Made by a program: the position numbers and the translations under genes. The notes beneath the pieces are model-generated. The model searched no databases. It saw only the letters and a program-made list of their open reading frames with translations, and had not been told where the DNA came from. Below are positions 38,128 to 47,869 of a stretch of DNA of 55,088 nucleotides, piece after piece; the stretch's first letter is position 1, and the number at the start of each line of letters is the position of its first letter. This DNA is from Methylobacter sp. (GTDB lineage: Bacteria; Pseudomonadota; Gammaproteobacteria; Methylococcales; Methylomonadaceae), in contig JAUXTH010000017.1 of the NCBI GenBank assembly GCA_030679035.1, positions 1 through 55,088 on the forward strand. Reading direction: 5' to 3'.

Positions 38128-38634
38128 TCAATCCCCATTTCTCAAAGCAAGGTTCGTCAGCGGGAGGATGAGCTGCTGAGGAAGAGAGCCTAAACTAGCA
38201 AATCCATGATAGCGATAGAAAGCTTCCGCATGATCGTCCTTGGCATCAACGACAAGAGCAAAAACCGCCACTTCGGAACGCAAAGCCCGCATAACCGCAT
38301 CCCAGAGCAGCGCCCCACCCAAGCGCTGCCCCTGGAAATCAACATCAATGGCAAGTCTACCCAATCTGGCAACAGGCACTGAGGGATAACGCGGCAGGCG
38401 CTTGATAATATCTTCCGGCATATCGGTTAAAGGAATGCCGCCAGCCGCGAGGGTGTAGTAACCGGCAACGCGGTCGGTATCGGTTGCCAATGCCGCATAA
38501 CAGGCGGTAGCACGGCGGCGTACGTCTTGGGTGACTTGCTCCAAAAAGTAACGATCCAAGGCTTCCACGCCACAGGAAAATTTCCCCCGGTCGTGTTGGT
38601 TATTTAAAACCTCAATGCGAAACCGCCCCGTCAC
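38128..38634 (-). CDS. GNAT acetyltransferase toxin, TacT-like
   Basis: The 168-residue protein is a single GNAT domain with the acetyl-CoA loop QGQRLGGALL and YYTLAAGGIPL, as in toxins that acetylate aminoacyl-tRNA and stop translation. Its start overlaps the stop of an upstream DUF1778 gene by 4 nt, the standard TacA-TacT order. The tail QLILPLTNL is also like the family. Confidence 0.88.
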   Translation of the reverse strand: MTGRFRIEVLNNQHDRGKFSCGVEALDRYFLEQVTQDVRRRATACYAALATDTDRVAGYYTLAAGGIPLTDMPEDIIKRLPRYPSVPVARLGRLAIDVDFQGQRLGGALLWDAVMRALRSEVAVFALVVDAKDDHAEAFYRYHGFASLGSLPQQLILPLTNLALRNGD

Positions 38635-38915
38635 TCTGAATCGAATAACTGATTGTGAGCTTCTTTAGCGCGTACCAATGCAGGCGGAGGAGGGGATGGA
38701 TTCAGTAGCAGGTCGACAAAGCGCCGTTGATCTTCAGCAGAAATACGGATAATGCCGGTTTCTTCAATAGTACGATACGCCGCCTCTTGCGCGGCGGTCA
38801 CGACAAAATCGCTGACACTACGCCCTTGAAGCTCTGCGGCGCGTTTGACGATAGCCAGCACATCCGGGGCAATGCGGGCTTCAATTCGGGATGTGCGTAT
38901 GGGTTCAGTTATCAT
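38631..38915 (-). CDS. DUF1778 ribbon-helix-helix antitoxin, TacA-like
   Basis: I use the ATG at 38915 (MITEPIRTSRIEARI), 94 residues. The ribbon-helix-helix part is RIEARIAPDVLAIVKRAAELQGRSVSDF (outline), followed by a C-terminal tail that should wrap the toxin. It would bind both toxin and its own promoter. The frame runs further upstream, but that part overlaps the next gene. Confidence 0.9.
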   Translation of the reverse strand: MITEPIRTSRIEARIAPDVLAIVKRAAELQGRSVSDFVVTAAQEAAYRTIEETGIIRISAEDQRRFVDLLLNPSPPPPALVRAKEAHNQLFDSE

Positions 38916-38976
38916 GATGATGTCCTCGTTCTTTTTGCAGTGTACGGATAATAGCCGGACAATGTCAAATATATTC

Positions 38977-39258
38977 CTACCGCTTCGCAGCGGCCTTATA
39001 AACAGCGTTACGTTCACGCTTGCCAACAGCCACTACAACGACGACTAATTCAGCATCCCTGACTTCGTACACCAGCCGAAAACCCATATTGCGGAGTTTG
39101 ATTTTGTATCGGTTTTTTTGTCCAGAGAGTTTTGAAGCTGGGACGTGCGGGTTGGCGAGCCGTTCTCCCAGCTTATTTTTGAACTGCTCCCGCACCGTAT
39201 TATCAAGTGCATTCCACTCTTTAAGCGCACCTTCTTTAAAAGCGAGGCTGTAAGCCAT
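38977..39258 (-). CDS. RelE/ParE family toxin
   Basis: The 93-residue protein has the RelE fold pattern: LAFKEGALKEWNALD, then LRNMGFRLVYEVRDAELVVVVVAVGKRER (outline). The Arg/Lys residues of RelE-type ribosome-dependent mRNA nucleases are present near the end (GKRERNAVYKAA). It follows its likely antitoxin by 20 nt on the same strand. Confidence 0.9.
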   Translation of the reverse strand: MAYSLAFKEGALKEWNALDNTVREQFKNKLGERLANPHVPASKLSGQKNRYKIKLRNMGFRLVYEVRDAELVVVVVAVGKRERNAVYKAAAKR

Positions 39259-39278
39259 ACGTGTATAGTTCCGTGCGC

Positions 39279-39527
39279 TTATAAATCGGACAAATTGACT
39301 TTGATTTCAGCTTGATTCTCGCGTGCGTCGGCTATGGCGTTAAGCTCCATATCTTCCAGTTTTTCTAGTAAGGCTTCATAGGCTTTGGCGGGGATGCAAT
39401 AAAAGGCGGGTTCATTGCGGTTTAGGATGGCAACGGGAAAGCCCTCGCCCGCTGCCACCGTACCCATGGGATTCTTTTTTAATTCGGAAACGCTGGCGGA
39501 GGTTTCCGCCAAAATGATGTGTGCCAT
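39279..39527 (-). CDS. Phd/YefM-type antitoxin
   Basis: The 82-residue protein starts at ATG 39527 with GGAG 6 nt ahead. The N-terminal part (ETSASVSELKKNPMGTVAAG, VAILNRNEPAFYCIPAKAY) is of the Phd/YefM DNA-binding fold. A C-terminal helical tail (ADARENQAEIKVNL) would bind the RelE-type toxin. An in-frame TTG at 39539 could add four residues. Confidence 0.88.
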   Translation of the reverse strand: MAHIILAETSASVSELKKNPMGTVAAGEGFPVAILNRNEPAFYCIPAKAYEALLEKLEDMELNAIADARENQAEIKVNLSDL

Positions 39528-39763
39528 GACTGACTCCAAAGCTGTTATTAGTGCCTAGAGTAGTACGTTTATTGGTATCGTTCAATCTAAATTACTTGAC
39601 CAAAGTTGGATGGCTCCGAAAGCTTTTACAACAGTACAGCAGAAAAATGTTAGGGATAAACGGTATGTTCAATCTACTCGACTAAAACAAACCTATGTAG
39701 TGCGTTAGAATATGTTGAATGTAAATCCCACGTTACCCGAAATATGCACATAGGAATGTAAGC

Positions 39764-41599
39764 ATGGTTAATCCACATTTAAAACCTCACGGACGCGCAC
39801 TGGCTGATTTTGGGCAGCTCAACCTCGCAGAACAAAAGCTACTGGATGACTGCCGAAGTGGGGAGACCGCAGACATCTCAAAACAAAATCAGCGGCCCAT
39901 TGAACCCACCAAAGAAAATACTGTACGCGCATCCTTTCTACGCTTTCTTGCACTGGGCGGAGACGAACACGCTCCAGTTCATGAAAATGGTGTGTCGCTT
40001 CAGGGAGTTTGGGTTGAAGGTGAGCTGAATCTTGTGTCCGCGATTCTGCCACATAGCCTAGGGCTGGTTGATTGCCATTTAAGCGATATTAACCTGCGAT
40101 ATAGCAATGTTCACGGTTTTGTGGGCTTCCAGGGATGCTACGTTGAGAACTTTGATGGCGACTGCATGGTATGCAGTGGTGATATTTTCCTGAAAGAAGG
40201 ATTCACCGCTAGTAGCACAGTTAGGTTGGCAAATGCGCAAATAAGCGGCAGTCTGGATTGCAGTAATGCCGTGTTTAATGATGATCGTTCCGGTGATGAG
40301 CACATTGGCGCTTTGGTCTGCAACAATGCGGCGATAGGTAAAATCTTTCTAAATACAGGCTTCTCTGCTAACGGTACTGTTAGCTTATCGGGTGCGCAGA
40401 TTGGCAGTGATTTACTATGTTCTGGCGGCAGGTTTGATGGTAAGGGGGAGGACGCCTTGCTATGTACTGGTACGGTGATAAAGGGATTTGTTAGTTTAAC
40501 TAAAGGCTTTACCAGTACTGGCATGGTTTGCTTGTCGGGAGCGCAAATTGGTTCCTATTTGAACTGTTCTGGCGCAACTTTTGATAGCACAAGTAACACG
40601 TCACTGGGTTACCCAAATGGCCTCGCATTGCGGGCAGAAACCATGACGGTGGACGGTATTTTATTTTTTAGTAATTTAAAGGCAGTTAAAGGAGCTATCT
40701 CTTTAATGTCTTCCAAGGTAGGCAGTTTGGAGGATGATACTTGGTCTTGGTTAAAGGGAGAACTGATGCTGGATGGTTTCGTTTACGATAAGCTGGCAGG
40801 TTCTGCTCCCACGGATGCAAAGAATCGGCTGGCATGGCTGGATAAGCAGCCTGCTTCACATTCGGGGTTAGCTGATAATGGAATCAATTTTAGGCCACAA
40901 CCCTGGAAGCAATTACAAAGAGTACTTTATGACATGGGGCATATGAAAGATATGCGACTGGTGGCGATTGCTTTTCAAGATCGGCAGCGCGATGCTAATT
41001 TGATTGGGCAATCTCCAAAAAGAAGGGGCAAAACGATTGCAGGGATATACCGGAAAATCAGTCGTGGTCTTCATTGGTTGTTTGGGGTGCTTCTTAGTTA
41101 TGGTTATTACAGTCCGTCTCGATTGATCGTTGAGATGTTGATTGTTTGGCTGGTTTGCGGCATTTTTTATTCGTACGCGGCATACAATGGTGTATTTGCC
41201 CCCAGCAATCCGCTGGTGTTTCAAAATTCTGAGTATGCCGCTTGTGTGCCTGCTAGCCCAGCAGCCAAACTGGAAGGATATAAATTAGGTTGCGGGTTGC
41301 ATCCGGTTCAGGGCGCGGGTAACTGGTATTTGTGTGAGAAACTGCGTGAGGAATATACAGGCTTCAGTCCTTTGGCGTATTCTCTGGATTTGATTTTGCC
41401 GCTGGTCGGTTTACAACAAGAGCACGACTGGGCACCGATGATTCCAACACCCAAAAACACATGGATTGATGAGCTGAAGGCGCACAGCCTTAAGCATGTG
41501 ACGAGACTTGTGGTGTGGTTTGAAATCTTGTTTGGCTGGATGTCCAGTTTACTGTTGGTGGCTGTGGTTTCTGGTTTGACCAAAAGGCGGGAAGAATAG
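39764..41599 (+). CDS. Repeat-containing membrane protein
   Basis: The 611-residue protein has an N-terminal soluble part with at least three repeats of the pattern LSGAQIGS-x-L-x-CSGA-x-F (about 145-290), likely a right-handed beta-helix similar to pentapeptide-type repeats. The C-terminal part has membrane helices near 445-470 and 585-605 and a loop with paired cysteines (about 495-530). Similar proteins are often named membrane-associated oxidoreductase without proof. The role is unknown. It lies between the toxin-antitoxin genes and the SNF2 helicase, pointing toward the latter. Confidence 0.7.
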   Translation: MVNPHLKPHGRALADFGQLNLAEQKLLDDCRSGETADISKQNQRPIEPTKENTVRASFLRFLALGGDEHAPVHENGVSLQGVWVEGELNLVSAILPHSLGLVDCHLSDINLRYSNVHGFVGFQGCYVENFDGDCMVCSGDIFLKEGFTASSTVRLANAQISGSLDCSNAVFNDDRSGDEHIGALVCNNAAIGKIFLNTGFSANGTVSLSGAQIGSDLLCSGGRFDGKGEDALLCTGTVIKGFVSLTKGFTSTGMVCLSGAQIGSYLNCSGATFDSTSNTSLGYPNGLALRAETMTVDGILFFSNLKAVKGAISLMSSKVGSLEDDTWSWLKGELMLDGFVYDKLAGSAPTDAKNRLAWLDKQPASHSGLADNGINFRPQPWKQLQRVLYDMGHMKDMRLVAIAFQDRQRDANLIGQSPKRRGKTIAGIYRKISRGLHWLFGVLLSYGYYSPSRLIVEMLIVWLVCGIFYSYAAYNGVFAPSNPLVFQNSEYAACVPASPAAKLEGYKLGCGLHPVQGAGNWYLCEKLREEYTGFSPLAYSLDLILPLVGLQQEHDWAPMIPTPKNTWIDELKAHSLKHVTRLVVWFEILFGWMSSLLLVAVVSGLTKRREE

Positions 41600-41704
41600 C
41601 CTTGTAGGCCGTAATAAGACGGTTTGAGCGATAGCAAGAATCAGCGTTTTCGGCAATACAGCATAGGAAATATCCGTACTTAATAAGGCAGGGAAAATCA
41701 TAAA

Positions 41705-41787
41705 CGGAGACGCGACTTTAGTCGCGCATGAGCGTTCAAGTATAAGCTGTGCTGATGCGCCATCACCGCGACTAAAGTCGCGGTTCC
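41705..41787. repeat. GCGACTNAAGTCGCGG palindrome, copy 2
   Basis: CGCGACTTTAGTCGCG (41711-41726) and CGCGACTAAAGTCGCG (41767-41782) are each palindromic and also complement each other. It lies between converging genes and could end both transcripts. Confidence 0.85.
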
Positions 41788-41868
41788 AAATGCCCAGGAA
41801 TTTAACGTAGATGCCGACGTACGCTATGCGTGGTCAACCTTATTTTGGCTTAGTATTTTACAATTGCC

Positions 41869-44800
41869 TTACAACGGCTCAAACAGCGCCGTCAAATCTT
41901 CCGCCGTTAGCTTCAACGATTCCTCTTTAGCCCCGCCTTTATAAATCCCTTCGGCCAGCGCGCGCTTTTTGTCCTGCATCGCGATAATCTTTTCTTCCAC
42001 TGTGTTTTCGGTAATCAACTTGTAAATGAAAACAGGCTTATCCTGGCCTATGCGATGGGCGCGGTCTGCGGCCTGGCTTTCTGCGGCAGGGTTCCACCAT
42101 GGATCGTAAATAATCACGGTATCGGCTTCGGTCAGGTTTAAGCCGACGCCGCCCGCTTTCAGGCTGATCAGGAACACATTCACTTCGCCGCTTTTAAACA
42201 GTTCGATGGCTTCGTCGCGGTTGCGGGTTTGGCCGGTCAGTTTGGCGTAGCCGATTTTTCGGGTGTTTAATTCATTTTCTATCAGTGCAATCATACGGGT
42301 GAATTGCGAGAACACCAGGATGCGGCGGCCTTCTTCCAGCTGTTCCGGCAATAGCTCCATCAGCAGGTCGAGTTTGGCGGATTCCTGCACTTTTTGCGCC
42401 TCCTTGAGCGGCAAGGTGCGCGGGTCGCAGCAGGTTTGGCGCAGTTTAAGCAGGGCATCCAGGATGGTGATGTGGCTGCGAGACAGGCCTTTTTCGGCGA
42501 TTGCATCGCGGATTCTTTTCTCCATGGTCAGGCGGATGCTTTCATATAAAGCGGCCTGTTTTGGATACAGCGGCACGGAGCGGATGATCTCGGTTTTGGG
42601 CGGCAATTCGGTGGCGACTTCCTGCTTGGTGCGGCGCAGCATGAACGGCGCAACCCGGCGCGACAGTCGCGACCGTTGCTCGCTATCGCCATGTATTTCA
42701 ATAGGGGTACGGTAGCGTTTTTTAAACGTGGCGATGTCGCCCAGAAAGCCCGGCATCAAAAAATCGAATTGCGCCCAGAGTTCGCCCAAGTGGTTTTCCA
42801 TCGGCGTACCGGTCAGGCAAAGCCGGTGATTCGATTTAATACGGCGCACCAGTTGCGCCGCTTTGGACAGCGGGTTTTTAACGGTCTGGGCTTCGTCCAG
42901 AATCAGATAATGGTATTCATGTTCCAGCAGTGTTTCCTCGTCCCGCGACAACAGAGGGTAGGTGGTCAGAATCAGGTCGTAATCCCTGATTTTGTAGAAC
43001 AGCTGTTTGCGCTCGGTGCCCTGTAAGATCAGTATTTTCAGATCGGGCGTGAAGCGTTCGGTTTCCCTCCGCCAGTTGCTCATCAGGCTGGTCGGCGCGA
43101 TGATTAGACAGGGCAGACTCATCCGGCCGTCTTGTTTCTCGAGCAACAGGTGGGCGAGCGTTTGTATGGTTTTGCCGAGCCCCATATCGTCGGCGAGTAT
43201 GCCGGAGAATTTATATTCCCGCAAAAATTGCAGCCAGTTGAGCCCCTGCTGTTGGTAATGGCGCAGTTCCGCCTGCAAGTTGACGGGCAGGGCGACATCT
43301 TCAATGCCGGTGAAGTTTTTCAGTTTTTGCCCCAGTTCCCGCAACTCTTTTCCGCCGTTGATGCTGAACAAGCCGTGGTTTTGCTCTTCCAGGTCGGCCA
43401 GCGCGGCGGCGTTAAATCGGGACAGTTTCAGCGAGCCGTCCTTGCCCATTGTGCTGCTGCTAAACAGCTCTATCAACACGTTCAGGAACGGTTTGATTTT
43501 TTCGCTGGGTAGGCTCAGATAGTTGTGCTCGCCCAGCGGGATGCTGAGCATTTCAGGTAGGTTTTCCGGGTCGTAGTTTTCCAGTACCGGCATAATCAGC
43601 GGCAGCAAAGGCAAGGGCTGGCCGTCAACGTCTATGGTAAAGCGCATTTCAAACCAGTCCTGCTGGCTTTCGCTGATTTGGGCGTCCCAGTTCTGGGCAG
43701 TTTGAAAGTTAAGCAGAAAACTTTCATCAATGTCGATAATCCAGCCGTCCTGTTCCAGCTCCAGCAGGGTGTTTTGAAGAAAGTCTCCCCAGCGTGCGGC
43801 GCTGTCCATTGCGGTTTGTGCCGGGCTATATAAAAACAGTTCTTGTGCGCCGATTTGTACGGCAGGGGCGGGGGCAAAGCCATGGTCGGTCAGACGATGT
43901 ATTGCCCGCTGTTCGGTTTCCGCGTCGCGTTTAATCCGCACCAGTCCCTGCTCGGTTTTTACCGCGCTGTAGTCTTCCGGGGGGATCGCGGAAATCGTCC
44001 ATTCGCCGTAATTGAAACCGACCGCCATAAAATGGGTGTACTGTTGGGGGGAGACCTGATGGCCGAACAGTAATAGTTTGGGCGTGGGCGTCAGCTGATC
44101 GGCTTCGATCAGTTCGACTTTTTTTGGCGCGGGCAGTGGCAGGCTGGGGTGTTCTATAATCAGGCGCTGGCTGAATTCATCGGCATACTCGGCCGGTATC
44201 AGCGGGGCGGCAAGGATATTTTTAAGTTGATCGGTGGAGAGGTTGTGGGCGTTGACTGCGCCTATCACGCCCAAAGCGTCGTCCAGGTATTGCGGCGGTT
44301 CGGTCAGCAGCAGGAACGCGGGCGGGTCGATTTCGACCGCTAACTGATAATCGCCGTTCTCGGCTGTTCGCCAGTTAAACTTTAAGTCGCGGCCGGCTCC
44401 TTTTGTTAACGGAACCAGATCAACGCCTTGCCAGAACAACCGACCTGTTTTCAGTAATTTGGACAAGGCCAGATAACCTGTGGCTCCGGCAATCAACGGT
44501 TCGTCCTTAAAAGCGGGGTTAAGCGCAGTCAGCAGCTTTGCAATTTCCTGATCTTCCGGTTGAACGTAATTGAGGTAGGAATAGCTGAAACGGATGTTGT
44601 TTAGGGTCGTTCTTCTGCCCTTATTCAAACCGCCCGTTTTCTTTGCTTTGGTGATTAAAAAATCAATAGTAAATTCGTGTTTTGCGTTGCCGGGCTTGAG
44701 AATGTAGGCGATAAAATCCTGGTAGACATCGCGTTGCCCCGGCGCTTGCTGATGCAGGCTGTCGAGCCAGTCCAGGCAGGTGGGTTTTGCATTCGATGCA

Positions 44801-45120
44801 GAAAAATTTAGATTGGAATTTTGATACATCAGGCAAACCGCGGCAACGTGTTTGCAGTTATAGCCGATAGGGCAGGTGCAGTCGCCTTCAATCTCTGCCG
44901 CGCTATAGTCAGGTCGCCAGACGATGCGAATATTTTGCCTATACGGGTCTTTATGGCTGCCTTTAACGGCAGCATTGAGCTGTACAAAAAGAGCGCCTTC
45001 GTTTGTGATGGCGAGATTAAGCACCATGCCTCTTTCAAAATAGCTGCGTCCGCGCTCATAAAAAGCGTCGCCACATTCGTAGCGTATATCGGAGCGGAGC
45101 AGTTTTTTTTGTTTATTCAT
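41869..45120 (-). CDS. SNF2-family helicase with SWIM zinc finger
   Basis: The 1083-residue protein starts with a SWIM zinc finger (CTCPIGYNCKHVAAVC, about residues 79-95), followed by a long middle region of about 500 residues and a SNF2 ATPase core. The core has Walker A ADDMGLGKTIQ, DEAQ box LILDEAQTVKNP, LTGTPMENHLGELW, and helicase C motifs FSQFTRMI and RAHRIGQDKPVFIYKLI. Such proteins move along DNA and remodel nucleoprotein. The specific role is unknown. The gene is on its own. Confidence 0.93.
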   Translation of the reverse strand: MNKQKKLLRSDIRYECGDAFYERGRSYFERGMVLNLAITNEGALFVQLNAAVKGSHKDPYRQNIRIVWRPDYSAAEIEGDCTCPIGYNCKHVAAVCLMYQNSNLNFSASNAKPTCLDWLDSLHQQAPGQRDVYQDFIAYILKPGNAKHEFTIDFLITKAKKTGGLNKGRRTTLNNIRFSYSYLNYVQPEDQEIAKLLTALNPAFKDEPLIAGATGYLALSKLLKTGRLFWQGVDLVPLTKGAGRDLKFNWRTAENGDYQLAVEIDPPAFLLLTEPPQYLDDALGVIGAVNAHNLSTDQLKNILAAPLIPAEYADEFSQRLIIEHPSLPLPAPKKVELIEADQLTPTPKLLLFGHQVSPQQYTHFMAVGFNYGEWTISAIPPEDYSAVKTEQGLVRIKRDAETEQRAIHRLTDHGFAPAPAVQIGAQELFLYSPAQTAMDSAARWGDFLQNTLLELEQDGWIIDIDESFLLNFQTAQNWDAQISESQQDWFEMRFTIDVDGQPLPLLPLIMPVLENYDPENLPEMLSIPLGEHNYLSLPSEKIKPFLNVLIELFSSSTMGKDGSLKLSRFNAAALADLEEQNHGLFSINGGKELRELGQKLKNFTGIEDVALPVNLQAELRHYQQQGLNWLQFLREYKFSGILADDMGLGKTIQTLAHLLLEKQDGRMSLPCLIIAPTSLMSNWRRETERFTPDLKILILQGTERKQLFYKIRDYDLILTTYPLLSRDEETLLEHEYHYLILDEAQTVKNPLSKAAQLVRRIKSNHRLCLTGTPMENHLGELWAQFDFLMPGFLGDIATFKKRYRTPIEIHGDSEQRSRLSRRVAPFMLRRTKQEVATELPPKTEIIRSVPLYPKQAALYESIRLTMEKRIRDAIAEKGLSRSHITILDALLKLRQTCCDPRTLPLKEAQKVQESAKLDLLMELLPEQLEEGRRILVFSQFTRMIALIENELNTRKIGYAKLTGQTRNRDEAIELFKSGEVNVFLISLKAGGVGLNLTEADTVIIYDPWWNPAAESQAADRAHRIGQDKPVFIYKLITENTVEEKIIAMQDKKRALAEGIYKGGAKEESLKLTAEDLTALFEPL

Positions 45121-45268
45121 GGAGACACGGGCGAGCAGTTGGACAGGGGGACTATTGTACTGTAATCCGGCGCAGTTGTAGGAATAGGTATCTTTAACAA
45201 TAGCCTTATCTCTGGTTTTCTGGTTAAGTGCTATTATTAGAAGAATATGAAAATGTCAGGAGAAAAAT

Positions 45269-45835
45269 ATGAAATGGTACTTGTTACTCATCTGTTTATT
45301 GTTGAATGCTTGCTCAACTTTGCCGGTCGCGATAAAAAATCCACCTCTGCATGACATTTCCTACGTCGAGGTAACCCAGAAGACTGCCAATTATAAAGAT
45401 GCGCCGGTGCGCTGGGGCGGCATTATTGTTGATGTGGAAAATGAACAAAATTTCAGCTTGGTGCAGGTTTTGTATTATCCCCTCGACAGCGAGGGTGAGC
45501 CGGAGACAGATCGGCAGAATGCGGGGCGATTTGTTTTTAAAAGCTCGGCGTTTCTCGATCCGGCGGTTTACACCAAAAACGCGAAAATCACCGTTGCGGG
45601 AACGCTTACAGGTGATATAGAACGCACGATAGGCAAAAAAGTTATGCGTTTGCCGTTGATTTCAGCCACGACTATTTACCTGTGGCCGGTTTATGAATAC
45701 GACAGTCGTTACGATGGTTTCGGCTATGGCTATGGTTACAACCCTTATTATGGCGGTTATCCTTATTATTGGGGAAACTACTATTGGCCATCAGCATCGC
45801 CATTCATGCACCCACCCTTTCGTCGTTTCCGGTAA
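45269..45835 (+). CDS. Slp family outer membrane lipoprotein
   Basis: The 188-residue protein has a lipoprotein signal (LLLNAC, lipid-anchored C15) and matches Slp: DAPVRWGGIIVDVENEQNFSLV (outline), then LDPAVYTKNAKITVAGTL. It ends in a Tyr/Gly/Pro-rich tail (about 145-180) that is unusual for E. coli Slp. AGGAG precedes the ATG. In E. coli Slp is a starvation-induced outer membrane lipoprotein. Confidence 0.9.
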   Translation: MKWYLLLICLLLNACSTLPVAIKNPPLHDISYVEVTQKTANYKDAPVRWGGIIVDVENEQNFSLVQVLYYPLDSEGEPETDRQNAGRFVFKSSAFLDPAVYTKNAKITVAGTLTGDIERTIGKKVMRLPLISATTIYLWPVYEYDSRYDGFGYGYGYNPYYGGYPYYWGNYYWPSASPFMHPPFRRFR

Positions 45836-45900
45836 ATGCCGCATTTAAGGTAAGCCTGAGCTTTTTTGGCGATAGGTCTAGTTTATTTTTTTTGTTGCTA

Positions 45901-45906
45901 TATAAT
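45901..45906 (+). promoter_or_regulatory. Probable -10 element of tRNA-Leu
   Basis: A perfect TATAAT lies 25 bp before the mature tRNA start. The upstream T-rich stretch makes the -35 hard to place. Confidence 0.5.
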
Positions 45907-45930
45907 ACGCGGCTTACCAAAGTTATCGAT

Positions 45931-46017
45931 GCCTCGGTGGCGAAATTGGTAGACGCAAGGGACTTAAAATCCCTCGTTCGTAAGGACGTGCCGGTTCGAC
46001 TCCGGCCCGAGGCACCA
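45931..46017 (+). tRNA. tRNA-Leu, anticodon TAA
   Basis: The 87-nt gene has a long variable arm as expected for leucine. The acceptor stem pairs GCCTCGG with CCGAGGC, the anticodon loop is CTTAAAA with anticodon TAA, the T-loop is GTTCGACTC, and CCA is encoded. Confidence 0.96.
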
Positions 46018-46580
46018 TAAACAATCTAAGGGCTTAAGAATTTTTTCTTAAAGCTCTTTTTTTATGCCTGTCGCTTTATTGGGGTAAGGCGCGCAGGCTC
46101 GACAATTCAAAATAAAAAGTACACAAAACTGTGTCAGCAGTACAAACCGGTTGCTGTCATTTCAGGGCATTAAGCATCTGAAGCTCGACGCCGTCTGTAT
46201 CTGTAATAAGCTCGGTCTGCTAATCTGTACTGCCTATCCGTGTTCTTTATTGAAAAGTCCGATATGAGTTCAATGTTTAAGATTTTCAGATAAAGAAGCC
46301 ACGCTTCCATTGTTAATGTTCTAAGTATCATTTTAGCCCCCCATCAAAGCCGAAAACGGCGCAATAAGCTGTTTTAGTTGGTAAAATTTAAACCATAAAA
46401 ATATGGCCGAAATTATATTAGGTTTTAAGTAGGATAAAGAGTTAAGTTTTTTAATCAATAAGTACTATTACTTATCCGGTGAGTTTTCAATTTAAACTAC
46501 GTACAGCATTGACCCGATAGGGATTAATTGGGGAATCATAAAAAATAGTCCCATTAGCTCAATAAAGAAACGATAACAAC
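46018..46580. other. Noncoding stretch after tRNA-Leu
   Basis: Apart from the tRNA terminator at 46030-46063 I see nothing I can name in these 560 bases. It becomes AT-rich before the gene at 46581. Confidence 0.6.
46030..46063 (+). terminator. Intrinsic terminator of tRNA-Leu
   Basis: GGGCTTAAGAA pairs with TTCTTAAAGCTC with a single bulge and is followed by seven T. Confidence 0.7.
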
Positions 46581-47333
46581 ATGGCATTAACGATTTGCAA
46601 AGCATGCGGCAACCGTATCAGCGCAACAGCACAGGATTGTCCCTATTGCGCAAAAATGCCTGCGCTGGTTAAGGTCGAGATAGCGGTTCTTGTGCTGTTT
46701 TTAATGGCGCTGATGGTAACTGTCAAACACATCCCACAAAACCCAACAGTACAACAGTTGGCAGCTCAAGAGGCTGAGTCGATTGCTGCCGGGGCTTTAT
46801 TTAATATTCCGAAGATTGCGGGAAAAACCGAAGCGGAAGTTGAGGCGCTATTGGGTGAGCCTGTTTTCTGCGCCCAGTCAGAATCTGCCCGGAACTGCTC
46901 GTTCCTGGAAAATGAAATTGAAATTGTCTTCATAGACGGCAAAGCGGACTGGATTACCGTATACGGCTCATTCCGCAGTCCAGCCTACCATCAGAAGATT
47001 GAAGGAAAAACCAAAGCCGAGGCATTAGCGTTGCTTGGCGATCCTGCTTACTGCGTCAAGGCAAAATCCGCGCTGCACTGCGCATTCCGGGACGGCGATG
47101 TCAGCGTTGAGTTTATCGACGGAAAGGTCGATGAAATTACCGTAAAAGGAAGCCTGGGTAATGCGGCGTTCAGCAAAGACACCTTGGCGCTGCTCGGACT
47201 CCCGGTAAAGGATGCGACCTTTAGCAATAAGAATGTGATGCGCTGGGAGAATATTTCAGGACTCTTAAGTGTAACGTTGCATTCGGCAGGTAACGCCGTG
47301 TCTCTTGCTACGGTGAAGGCAAAAACCAAGTAA
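46581..47333 (+). CDS. Zinc-ribbon membrane protein with duplicated domain
   Basis: The 250-residue protein has an N-terminal zinc ribbon (CKACGNRISATAQDCPYC), one membrane helix (about 33-51) and then two copies of an 80-residue domain. The first holds GKTEAEVEALLGEPVFC ... FIDGKADWITVYG and the second GKTKAEALALLGDPAYC ... FIDGKVDEITVKG. Each copy has a cysteine pair, so each may form a disulphide outside the membrane. A third, partial copy may follow. Function unknown. Confidence 0.75.
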   Translation: MALTICKACGNRISATAQDCPYCAKMPALVKVEIAVLVLFLMALMVTVKHIPQNPTVQQLAAQEAESIAAGALFNIPKIAGKTEAEVEALLGEPVFCAQSESARNCSFLENEIEIVFIDGKADWITVYGSFRSPAYHQKIEGKTKAEALALLGDPAYCVKAKSALHCAFRDGDVSVEFIDGKVDEITVKGSLGNAAFSKDTLALLGLPVKDATFSNKNVMRWENISGLLSVTLHSAGNAVSLATVKAKTK

Positions 47334-47338
47334 GCTTG

Positions 47339-47689
47339 TTATGCAAACCGGCTTCGAAACATGAAGTACACTGCCCCAACAAGGCAAATCCCCGCCCACA
47401 AATAATCCAATTTCAAAGGCTCCTTTAAGTACATTACAGAAAAAGGGACGAATATTGTCAGAGTAATAACCTCTTGCATTATTTTAAGCTGACCGACGCT
47501 AAGAACCGTAAAACCTATTCTGTTTGCCGGAACCTGAAACAAATATTCCAGCAATGCAATCCCCCAGCTTATTATCGCTGCGATTATCCAGGGTTTATTG
47601 TTGAGCTCCTTAAGGTGTGCATACCATGCGAAAGTCATAAAGACATTACTGCATAAAAGTAAAGATATGGAGATTAAGACGGGGTGCAT
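47339..47689 (-). CDS. DUF486 small membrane protein
   Basis: The 116-residue protein has four membrane helices and matches the DUF486/DMT-like family: MTFAWYAHLKE near the start, ANRIGFTVLSVGQLKIMQEVITL (outline) and the last helix LWAGICLVGAVYFMFR. These look like half of a drug/metabolite transporter, so a dimer is likely. Substrate unknown. It converges with the zinc-ribbon gene with only 5 nt between. Confidence 0.88.
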   Translation of the reverse strand: MHPVLISISLLLCSNVFMTFAWYAHLKELNNKPWIIAAIISWGIALLEYLFQVPANRIGFTVLSVGQLKIMQEVITLTIFVPFSVMYLKEPLKLDYLWAGICLVGAVYFMFRSRFA

Positions 47690-47869
47690 GTTAGGTTTTC
47701 AGTTGGATAACGTTGTTGATAATGGGGGTTACGCTGGATATTCGGGGGTGGGTGAATCCGAGTGGCTGCTATATTTCGGAATTAGGTAACGGAATCGCCG
47801 AGGAGAAATTCGCCGACATATTGAAACTTTGTAATGTTGGGCATAAAAAGCATGCCCAAACCTATTGGA

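Noticed and set aside
40000..45000. Many long antisense frames across the SNF2, recQ and repeat-protein genes
   Set aside because: They follow from codon bias on the opposite strand and overlap confident genes throughout.
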